Shown piece by piece: positions 1 to 5,435 of a stretch of DNA of 5,635 nucleotides (the first letter of the stretch is position 1; each line of letters begins with the position of its first letter). The stretch spans positions 1 through 5,635 of the forward strand of contig NZ_CABMQJ010000088.1 in the NCBI RefSeq assembly GCF_902388705.1, written 5' to 3'. This stretch comes from an uncultured Alistipes sp. GTDB lineage: Bacteria > Bacteroidota > Bacteroidia > Bacteroidales > Rikenellaceae. Below the pieces are notes generated by a model. The model ran no database searches. It was not told where the DNA came from and saw only the letters and a program-made list of their open reading frames with translations. Position numbers and translations under genes: made by a program.

Positions 1-1927
1 GGGGCGCCTGCGCCGCTTCGTCGCCGCGCAGCAGGGGCAGGTATCTCCATGCGCTCTGCCGCAGGTAGCGGAAAACCTCGCGGTAGCTGGTCTTGCTGCG
101 GAACGTGGCGTCGGCGAAGTCCGAGCGCAGCTCCACCAGTTTGCTGCGGGCCGAGTTCTCGCCCGTGACGGTCATGGTTTTCGAGGTGATTTGCTTGTCA
201 TTGTAGCGGTAGACGGCGTCCCCCACGTGGATGCTGCCGTTCAGGTCGTCCAGCGAGCGGCCGCTGGCGTTGGCCACGATGTGCGCCGAGAGCTCCGAAA
301 CCGAATCGCGGCGGTTGATGTGCAGGCGGGCCAGGTCGGCGCGGCGCAAATCCATCGTAAAGTCGTAGCGGGGCACCGTGTCATTGAAGTCGACCATGCC
401 CGTGAAATCGAAATCGAGGTTGGGGTCGCGGGCCGTGATGCGGCCGTCGAATTCCCGGTTGCGCAGGCGGCCGTCGAGCCGCAGCGAATCGTACACGTAG
501 CCGTTGAACCCCAGCTGCGTGACGTTGCCCACCACGTTGGCGTCGGTGTAACCCCGGCCCACGACGCCGTCGACCCACGCCGTGAGGGTCGCATTGCCCA
601 CCAAATCGCGGCGGCCGAGCAAATCGCCCAGCTTCAGGTTGCGCGTAGCCACGTCGCCCCGCACGCTGCTGCGCCCCCCGCGCAGGGGAGCCATCTTCAG
701 GTTGCAGGTGATGTCGCCCACGTCGGTCACGGCCCCCGCCTGCATGTCGAACGACGAGAGCAGTCCCCGGAAGCGGGCGTTGATGTCCAGGTCACCCGAG
801 TTGCCCAGTATCTCTACAAGTTTGTCCGACAGTTCGCGCCCCCCGATTCCGGCGGCCAGCGCGTCCACGGACTCGGCCGAGGATTTCAGGCGCGGAATCG
901 ACACGTCGAAACGGGTCTGCCGGATGTCGGGCAGCCCCTTGACCGAAGCGTCGGCCGTGAGCCACGTCCCTTCGCCGATTTGCAGGCTCCGTATCTTGCC
1001 CGTGAAGTCGGCGACCACGCCCGCGATTTCGACGTCGATATTGCTGAAATCCGTGTGCCAGTCGCGGAGCTTGGGCGCGAAGTAGGCGACATCGTCCGTC
1101 GAAACGGTCGTATTGCGCAGGGCGCCGTCGATGCGCACCTGCCCGATGAAGTCCTTGTACTCGGCCCACGAGTCGCCCACGAGCGAGATGTAGGGGATGC
1201 GCACGTTCGAGCGGGCCGTAACGATGGTGGCGTCCTCAAAGCCCATGGCGCCGTTGGTGAGGTAGAAGCGCCCGGCGAAATTCTCGAGCGAAAAGCCGCT
1301 GCGCTCGCGGGCCGACATGGACTCGATGGTGGTGTAAATCGACTGCCCGTCGATGGTGAAGTCGTCGACACGGGCGTTGATGCCGTAGAGGTGCATGTGG
1401 CTGAAGTCGATGCCGAATTCCGGGTCGCGGCGCGTGAGCCGCTCGAGGCAGAGATCCATGTTCCCGATCGCCGCCTTTTTGAGCGACAGGCGGAAGTTGC
1501 CTTTCCTGGGTTTGTCGGGGTCGCTGATACGGTTGACAATCTGCTTGATGTTCATCTCTCCCCCGGGCGTTTCGCGCAGGTAGAGCTTGGCGTCGGAAAT
1601 CTCGCCGCGGCTCAACGTGAGCCCGCCGCCGAAGATGCCGAAGCCCGTCACGAAAGCGTCGAGTTTGCCGACGTACAGGAGCGTATCGCGCTGGTAATCC
1701 TCGACGTAGAACCCCTTGACCCTGACCTTGCTGAACAGCCCGATGTCGACCCGGTCGATGCTCACCGTGGTTTCCAGCCTGTCCGAAACGATGCGCACGG
1801 CTTTCTGCACCACGAAGTTCTGCACGGCGGGAATATCGAGCAGCAGCGAGAGCGCGAGGGGCAGGATTATCAGCAACAAAACGAGCGCCGAGAACACCTT
1901 TCCCAATATTTTTATACCTTTGCGCAT
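1..1927 (-). CDS. TamB/AsmA-like translocation and assembly module protein, N-terminal part (3' end beyond window)
   Basis: The reading frame is open for 642 codons from the ATG at 1925-1927 to the left edge, so the C-terminus is missing. The protein starts with a basic tip (MRKGIKILGK) and one hydrophobic segment at about residues 11-30, giving an inner-membrane signal anchor with the rest periplasmic. Next comes a pattern I associate with Bacteroidetes TamB-like proteins: IPAVQNFVV (32-40), SIDRVDIGLF (56-65), YVED (74-77), DTLLYVGKL (81-89) and GEMNIKQIVNRI (123-134). The remainder is a long series of alternating beta-strand-like repeats without cysteine-rich or catalytic motifs, as expected of a beta-taco groove. 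TamB-family proteins span the periplasm and are linked to outer-membrane protein assembly or lipid transport. The diagnostic C-terminal TamB (DUF490) domain would lie outside the window, so another AsmA-like (DUF748-type) protein remains possible. It is divergent from tsaD. Confidence 0.78.
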   Translation of the reverse strand, partial: MRKGIKILGKVFSALVLLLIILPLALSLLLDIPAVQNFVVQKAVRIVSDRLETTVSIDRVDIGLFSKVRVKGFYVEDYQRDTLLYVGKLDAFVTGFGIFGGGLTLSRGEISDAKLYLRETPGGEMNIKQIVNRISDPDKPRKGNFRLSLKKAAIGNMDLCLERLTRRDPEFGIDFSHMHLYGINARVDDFTIDGQSIYTTIESMSARERSGFSLENFAGRFYLTNGAMGFEDATIVTARSNVRIPYISLVGDSWAEYKDFIGQVRIDGALRNTTVSTDDVAYFAPKLRDWHTDFSNIDVEIAGVVADFTGKIRSLQIGEGTWLTADASVKGLPDIRQTRFDVSIPRLKSSAESVDALAAGIGGRELSDKLVEILGNSGDLDINARFRGLLSSFDMQAGAVTDVGDITCNLKMAPLRGGRSSVRGDVATRNLKLGDLLGRRDLVGNATLTAWVDGVVGRGYTDANVVGNVTQLGFNGYVYDSLRLDGRLRNREFDGRITARDPNLDFDFTGMVDFNDTVPRYDFTMDLRRADLARLHINRRDSVSELSAHIVANASGRSLDDLNGSIHVGDAVYRYNDKQITSKTMTVTGENSARSKLVELRSDFADATFRSKTSYREVFRYLRQSAWRYLPLLRGDEAAQAP

Positions 1928-1949
1928 TGACAGGTCGTTATATAACCTG

Positions 1950-1985
1950 CAAATTTAACTAAAATAGTTAAAAAAAACGAACAAA
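1950..1985 (-). promoter_or_regulatory. Putative Bacteroidetes-type promoter for the TamB-like gene
   Basis: Read on the minus strand, TAAATTTG at 1957-1950 matches the Bacteroidetes primary sigma factor -7 consensus TAnnTTTG exactly. TTCG at 1981-1978 lies 20 nt upstream and matches three of four bases of the -33 TTTG. A perfect TTTG at 1985-1982 is 24 nt upstream, a wider spacing than usual. Transcription would begin near 1943, giving a leader of only about 15 nt. This is a consensus match, with no mapped start site. Confidence 0.6.
1954..1972. repeat. Perfect inverted repeat in the divergent TamB-like/tsaD promoter region
   Basis: TTTAACTA and its exact complement TAGTTAAA are separated by three A bases, giving a 19-bp dyad. 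It overlaps the upstream half of the -7 box assigned to the TamB-like gene and ends 17 bp before the tsaD ATG. It could be an operator seen by a dimeric regulator, a weak hairpin in the tsaD leader, or a chance product of an AT-rich island. A second small palindrome, GTTATATAAC at 1937-1946, lies next to it. Confidence 0.45.
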
Positions 1986-1989
1986 CCGG

Positions 1990-3012
1990 ATGGATATTAC
2001 AATTCTCGGCATCGAATCCTCGTGCGACGACACATCGGCGGCCGTGCTCCGCAATAACGTGCTGTTATCGAATGTCATTGCCTCCCAGGCCGTTCACGTG
2101 AAATACGGCGGCGTGATTCCCGAGCTGGCCTCGCGGGCACACCAGCAGAACATCATTCCCGTGGTCGACACGGCGCTCAAAGAGGCGGGCCTGACGGTGG
2201 AAAACATCGACGCCATCGCCTTCACGCGCGGCCCCGGACTGCTGGGCTCGCTGCTCGTGGGCGTGTCGTTCGCCAAGGGGCTCGCCATCGCGCACAACAT
2301 CCCGATGGTCGAGGTCAACCACCTCCAGGGGCACATCCTCTCGCACTTCATCGACCTGCCCGACCGCGAACTGCCCCACCCCGGTTTCCCGTTCCTCTGC
2401 CTGCTGGTCAGCGGGGGCCACACGCAAATCGTGCGCGTCGATTCGCCGCTCGAAATGGAGATTGTCGGCACGACGATCGACGACGCCGCAGGCGAAGCTT
2501 TCGACAAATGCGCCAAGGTCATGGGCCTGCCCTACCCGGGGGGCCCGGTAATAGACCGCCTGGCCAAAGAGGGCGACCCGAAAGCGTTCCGTTTCGCCCG
2601 GCCCCACGTCGACGGCTACGACTACTCGTTCTCGGGGCTCAAGACTTCGTTCCTCTACACGCTGCGCGACGCCGTTGCCGGCGACCCGGACTTCATCGAG
2701 CGCAACAAGGCCGACCTCTGCGCCTCGCTGCAAGGCACCATCGTGAACATCCTGCTCGACAAGCTGGTGCGCGCTTCGAAAGACACGGGCATCCGCGACA
2801 TCGCCATCGCCGGCGGTGTTTCGGCCAACTCGGGGCTGCGCAACGGCATCGTCGAGGAGGGCAGAAAGCGCGGCTGGCGCACGTTCCTGCCCGAATTCAA
2901 GTTCACGACCGACAACGCCGCCATGATTGCCGCGGCGGGGCTTTACCACTACCGGCACGGCGACTTTTCGTCGCTCGACGTTTCGCCCGTGGCCCGGCTC
3001 GAAGAGCTGTAA
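1990..3012 (+). CDS. tsaD: tRNA N6-adenosine threonylcarbamoyltransferase TsaD
   Basis: TsaD (formerly Gcp/YgjD, Kae1 family) transfers the threonylcarbamoyl group from threonylcarbamoyl-AMP to adenosine 37 of ANN-decoding tRNAs. It acts in the cytoplasm, in bacteria with TsaB and TsaE. The 340-residue product is full length for the family. It begins with the ASKHA-fold phosphate loop GIESSCDDT (7-15), carries the metal-binding HLQGH (H111, H115), SGGHTQ (141-146), AAGEAFDKCAKVMGLPYPGG (166-185), FSGLKTS (214-220), AGGVSAN (274-280) and TDNAAMIAAAG (307-317), in which D308 is the third metal ligand. All key residues are present. The start is fixed by the conserved N-terminus; its leader is A-rich with no Shine-Dalgarno site, as is usual in Bacteroidetes. 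I see no clear TAnnTTTG box on this strand. TsaB and TsaE are not in the window. Confidence 0.98.
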   Translation: MDITILGIESSCDDTSAAVLRNNVLLSNVIASQAVHVKYGGVIPELASRAHQQNIIPVVDTALKEAGLTVENIDAIAFTRGPGLLGSLLVGVSFAKGLAIAHNIPMVEVNHLQGHILSHFIDLPDRELPHPGFPFLCLLVSGGHTQIVRVDSPLEMEIVGTTIDDAAGEAFDKCAKVMGLPYPGGPVIDRLAKEGDPKAFRFARPHVDGYDYSFSGLKTSFLYTLRDAVAGDPDFIERNKADLCASLQGTIVNILLDKLVRASKDTGIRDIAIAGGVSANSGLRNGIVEEGRKRGWRTFLPEFKFTTDNAAMIAAAGLYHYRHGDFSSLDVSPVARLEEL

Positions 3013-3023
3013 ACGGCCACGGG

Positions 3024-3740
3024 ATGACACGGTTCCTCGCACTTCTCCTGCTGCTGGCCCCGGGCCTCCGCTGCGCATACGCCGGCGCCCCGGAAGCCCT
3101 GCGCACGTGGCGCGCCGGGGAGCGGGTTTCGGAGCAGGAGGTCGCCGCATACGGCATCGACAGGTGCTTCGCGTGCTGCGAAATCGACGACGCGACATTC
3201 GGCCGCATGCGCGGCAAGTCGTACAAGGCCGAATGCACCCTGCCCCGATCGGAATTGCGCTACCTCAAGTTGCTGCACCGCAACCTCGCAGGCGACATCC
3301 TGCTGGGTGAAATCATCTGCAACGAGGCCATAAGCGGCGATTTGCTCGAAATTTTCCGGACGCTCTACGACGCGGCCTACCCCATCGAACGCATGGTGCT
3401 CATCGACGAATACAATGCGCAGGACGGCCCTTCGATGCGGGCCAACAACTCCTCGGCGTTCAATTTCCGCTTTATCGCGGGCACCGCCAAACTGTCGAAC
3501 CACAGCCGCGGCATGGCCGTCGACATCAATCCGCTCTACAACCCCTGCGTCCGGGTTCGCAACGGCCGTAGGCTCGTCGACCCCGCGCAAGGGGCGCCCT
3601 ATGCCGACCGCACACGGGACTTCCCGTACAAAATCGACGAAGACGACCTCTGCTGCCGGGAGTTTACCCGGCACGGGTTCACCTGGGGCGGGCACTGGAA
3701 AAGCCTGAAAGACTATCAGCATTTCGAAAAGAGGCAATAG
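3024..3740 (+). CDS. Exported M15-family zinc metallopeptidase (D-Ala-D-Ala carboxypeptidase-like)
   Basis: The 238-residue product has a signal peptide: hydrophobic core FLALLLLLAPGL (4-15) with a likely signal peptidase I cut after AYA (18-20). The C17 context (GLRC) does not fit a lipobox. The M15/VanY-type zinc site is complete: SNHSRGMAVDIN (158-169) supplies H160 and D167, and WGGHWKSLKDYQHFE (221-235) supplies the catalytic acid D230 and third ligand H233. An upstream region, GKSYKAEC (64-71) followed by the NNSSAFNFR segment (141-149), is typical of Bacteroidetes homologues. M15 enzymes cut peptidoglycan stem or cross-link peptides, so a periplasmic cell-wall role is likely; the exact bond cannot be read from sequence. 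The ATG lies 11 bp after the tsaD stop, which suggests cotranscription. The frame stays open upstream into tsaD, but that part is only tsaD read out of frame. The mature protein has eight cysteines, which is notable. Confidence 0.9.
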   Translation: MTRFLALLLLLAPGLRCAYAGAPEALRTWRAGERVSEQEVAAYGIDRCFACCEIDDATFGRMRGKSYKAECTLPRSELRYLKLLHRNLAGDILLGEIICNEAISGDLLEIFRTLYDAAYPIERMVLIDEYNAQDGPSMRANNSSAFNFRFIAGTAKLSNHSRGMAVDINPLYNPCVRVRNGRRLVDPAQGAPYADRTRDFPYKIDEDDLCCREFTRHGFTWGGHWKSLKDYQHFEKRQ

Positions 3741-3872
3741 GCGCACACACCCAAGCGGCCCGGCAAACCCGTTTTCACCTCTGCCGTGCCGGCATTCGGT
3801 TCCGCCGCCCCGCTCCCTGCATCCCACCACCGGCTTTCCACCCGGCCCGCATCCCGCCACCGGCATTCCACC

Positions 3873-3935
3873 CCCTCCCCGCATTCCGCTTCCGGTTCCC
3901 CATTCCTACGCCTCGCCCCGGCACTTCTTTCCGCC
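3873..3935 (+). repeat. 63-bp exact direct repeat, copy 1
   Basis: The 63 bp beginning CCCTCCCCGCATTCCGCTTC and ending CACTTCTTTCCGCC recur without any difference 160 bp downstream. The identity breaks at 3936 (A here, C in the second copy) after CCGCC, although the following CCGG is again shared. Confidence 0.95.
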
Positions 3936-4032
3936 ACCGGCTTTCCGTTCCGCTGCCCCGTCCACAGCGCCTCCCCAGCTCCCTGCTTCACACCCCGACA
4001 TCCCGCCCGGCAATCCATTCCATCCATTCCAT

Positions 4033-4095
4033 CCCTCCCCGCATTCCGCTTCCGGTTCCCCATTCCTACGCCTCGCCCCGGCACTTCTTTCCGCC
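4033..4095 (+). repeat. 63-bp exact direct repeat, copy 2
   Basis: This is the second identical copy, preceded by the CCATTCCAT 9-bp tandem, which the first copy lacks. Perfect identity in otherwise degenerate non-coding sequence points to a recent duplication or to gene conversion between copies. Confidence 0.95.
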
Positions 4096-4169
4096 CCCGG
4101 CCCAGCACTCCGTTCCGACCTCCGGTTCCCGACACTCCGCTCCGGCATCCGCCCCTCCAGTTCCGGCAC

Positions 4170-4205
4170 AAAACAAAACTCCCGGCCATCAGAGGCCGGG
4201 AGTTT
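4170..4205 (-). terminator. Intrinsic terminator of the flavoprotein gene
   Basis: AAACTCCCGGCC (4176-4187) and its exact complement GGCCGGGAGTTT (4194-4205) form a 12-bp stem with a six-base loop. Read leftward, the stem is followed by TTTTGTTTTG, a good U-rich tail for a transcript from the minus strand. It starts 38 bp past that gene's stop codon. On the plus strand the tail is only TTTCCTGG, so it should work poorly for the tsaD-M15 transcript. Confidence 0.88.
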
Positions 4206-4242
4206 CCTGGTTTGGGGTTCTCCCCGATTTTCCGCCGAACGG

Positions 4243-5337
4243 TTATTTCACGCCGAAAAGCTTATCCCGCAGCGAAAAGTTGTCGTACTCGGTTTTGAGC
4301 GAGGCAATCAGGTCGCGCACCGACTGGATTTTCTCGGCGCGCCATGCGTTCGCGCCGCAGAATGCGTACCCGTTCTGCAACCGCCCCTTGAAGGCGTTGT
4401 AGAGCGCCAGCATAATGCAGTAGGGGCTGTGCGTCACGTCGCACGTGCGGATGCAGTCGAAGGGACAATTCTTGGGCCGTTTGAGCCCCTCCTTCACCCG
4501 GTCGAGGAACGAGCTGTGGATAGCCCGGCCCGGCATGCCGACGGGGCTTTTGATGATTTCGATATCCTGCTGCGTGGCGTCGAGGTAGCTCTGCTTGAAG
4601 GCCGGGTCGGCGTCGCACTCGTCGGTCGTGACGAAGCGCGTGCCCATCTGCACGCCGTCGGCGCCCAGCGACATGATGCGGTAAATGTCCTCGCCGGTAT
4701 AGATGCCGCCGCCCGCGATGACGGGGATGCGGCAGCCGTGCTCGGCCTCGAACGCGTGGACTTCGGCCACGATTTCGGGAACGATGTGCTCGAGCGAGAA
4801 GTGCTCGTCCGCAAGCTGGTCCTCCTTGTAGCCGAGGTGGCCGCCCGCCTTGGGACCCTCGACGACGATGGCGTCGGGGATGTACTTATACTCCGAGAAC
4901 CATTTCTGGCACAACACCTTGGCGGCGCGTGCCGACGACACGATAGGCGCCAGCTTGGTCTTGGCGCCCTCGGTCAGGAACGACGGCAGGTTGAGCGGCA
5001 GCCCGGCGCCCGAGAAGATGATGTCGGCCCTCTCGGCAATGGCTGTCTTCACCATGTCGGCGAAATTCGACATGGCGACCATGACGTTCACGCCGACAAT
5101 GCCTTTGGTGGCCTCGCGGGCCTTTTTCAATTCCTGTTTCAACCCCCATATCGAGGCTTTGCGGTAATCTTTCGAATAGTCGTTGTAAATTACCCCGAGT
5201 CCGGCCGACGAGATAACGCCGATGCCGCCCTGGTCGGCCACGGCCGAAGCCAGGCCCGAAAGGGATATGCCTACGCCCATGCCGCCCTGCACGATGGGGA
5301 CGGGAGCGAGCAGATTTCCGATTTTCAGTGCTTTCAT
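4243..5337 (-). CDS. NAD(P)H-dependent flavin oxidoreductase, nitronate monooxygenase family
   Basis: The 364-residue product is a TIM-barrel FMN enzyme of the nitronate monooxygenase / 2-nitropropane dioxygenase / FabK group. Visible motifs are PIVQGGMGVGIS (14-25, N-terminal FMN phosphate region), GGIGVISS (37-44), VGVNVMVA (81-88), IIFSGAGLPLNLP (106-118), KAGGHLG (163-169, with H167 at the position of the family's active-site histidine), PVIAGGGIYTGEDI (205-218) and GADGVQMGTRFVTTDEC (225-241), which form the FMN phosphate cradle. Members oxidise alkyl nitronates or reduce enoyl thioesters; the substrate here cannot be decided. The C-terminal extension holds CPFDCIRTCDVTHSPYC (C291, C295, C299, C307), seen in a longer subfamily. 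FabK itself is shorter, so a fabK name would be unsafe. There is no signal peptide, so it is cytoplasmic. The ATG gives the conserved N-terminus directly. It appears monocistronic, with its own promoter and terminator. Confidence 0.93.
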   Translation of the reverse strand: MKALKIGNLLAPVPIVQGGMGVGISLSGLASAVADQGGIGVISSAGLGVIYNDYSKDYRKASIWGLKQELKKAREATKGIVGVNVMVAMSNFADMVKTAIAERADIIFSGAGLPLNLPSFLTEGAKTKLAPIVSSARAAKVLCQKWFSEYKYIPDAIVVEGPKAGGHLGYKEDQLADEHFSLEHIVPEIVAEVHAFEAEHGCRIPVIAGGGIYTGEDIYRIMSLGADGVQMGTRFVTTDECDADPAFKQSYLDATQQDIEIIKSPVGMPGRAIHSSFLDRVKEGLKRPKNCPFDCIRTCDVTHSPYCIMLALYNAFKGRLQNGYAFCGANAWRAEKIQSVRDLIASLKTEYDNFSLRDKLFGVK

Positions 5338-5376
5338 TCTTATTGTGGATTAGTGCAACCTAATTAACCTTGGGGC

Positions 5377-5384
5377 CAAAGGTA
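5377..5384 (-). promoter_or_regulatory. Putative -7 promoter box of the flavoprotein gene
   Basis: On the minus strand the bases read TACCTTTG, an exact match to the Bacteroidetes -7 consensus TAnnTTTG. Transcription would start near 5370, leaving a leader of about 33 nt before the ATG. No good TTTG is found about 20 nt upstream, so the -33 element is weak or absent; a TTTG sits closer, only 7 nt away. Confidence 0.55.
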
Positions 5385-5418
5385 CGAAAAACAAAGCGGA
5401 ACACACCATGCGCAATGC

Positions 5419-5435
5419 GAATTAATTGTTAATTC
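5419..5435. repeat. Perfect inverted repeat upstream of the flavoprotein promoter
   Basis: GAATTAA and TTAATTC are exact complements separated by TTG, a 17-bp dyad centred about 47 bp upstream of the -7 box. The position suits an activator site or UP-like AT-rich element. Its short AT-rich arms may also be chance. Confidence 0.35.

Larger units (their letters stand above)
3741..4169. repeat. Non-coding pyrimidine-rich modular repeat block
   Basis: This gene-free stretch between the convergent M15 and flavoprotein genes is strongly C/T-rich on the plus strand. It is built of degenerate modules about 18-70 bp long that mostly open with CCGGCATTCC, CCGGCTTTCC, CCGGTTCC or CGGCA. I count about a dozen module starts between 3788 and 4168. 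It contains an exact 63-bp duplication, an imperfect 30-bp tandem pair (3819-3848 and 3849-3878, about 25 of 30 identical) and a 9-bp tandem CCATTCCAT (4015-4032). Open frames exist on both strands, but the long duplication is offset by 160 bp, which is not a multiple of three, so it is read in two different frames. That argues against a repeat protein. I see no clear terminator for the tsaD-M15 unit here. The function is unknown. Confidence 0.75.

Noticed and set aside
191..1930. 579-codon open frame on the plus strand, antisense to the TamB-like gene
   Set aside because: It is a shadow of the GC-rich minus-strand gene. Its product is Val/Ala/Asp/Arg/His-rich with no recognisable motif, while the opposite strand gives a membrane-anchored TamB-like protein with family patterns.
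2508..3023. N-terminal extension of the M15 peptidase into tsaD
   Set aside because: The extra 172 codons are tsaD DNA read in another frame and give an Arg/Pro/His-rich sequence. The ATG at 3024 gives a clean signal peptide right after the tsaD stop.
2065..3198. 377-codon minus-strand open frame opposite tsaD
   Set aside because: It is antisense to an unmistakable, complete tsaD and continues into the M15 gene. The product is Arg/Val-rich with no motif.
3782..3794. Small hairpin TGCCG-TGC-CGGCA as a terminator for tsaD-M15
   Set aside because: The stem is only 5 bp and no T-tract follows it.
2949..3884. 311-codon minus-strand open frame opposite the M15 gene
   Set aside because: It is antisense to a gene with a full zinc-binding motif set and a signal peptide. 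It also runs into the low-complexity block, as a shadow frame would.
3786..4170. CRISPR-like array
   Set aside because: Units vary from about 18 to 70 bp, the shared words are short and degenerate, there are no regular unique spacers, and no cas gene is in the window.
3716..4298. Open frames in the repeat block (minus 3716-4189, minus 3906-4169, plus 3786-4298)
   Set aside because: Their products are low-complexity (Gly/Arg/Glu or Pro/Ser/Arg). The exact 63-bp duplication falls in different frames in its two copies, and the frames run through the terminator or into the neighbouring gene.
4429..5367. 312-codon plus-strand open frame opposite the flavoprotein gene
   Set aside because: The minus strand encodes a complete flavin oxidoreductase with FMN-binding motifs; this frame is its antisense shadow.
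5357..5371. Direct repeat AACCT at 10-bp spacing in the flavoprotein leader
   Set aside because: Five bases in an AT-rich leader are too short to separate from chance.
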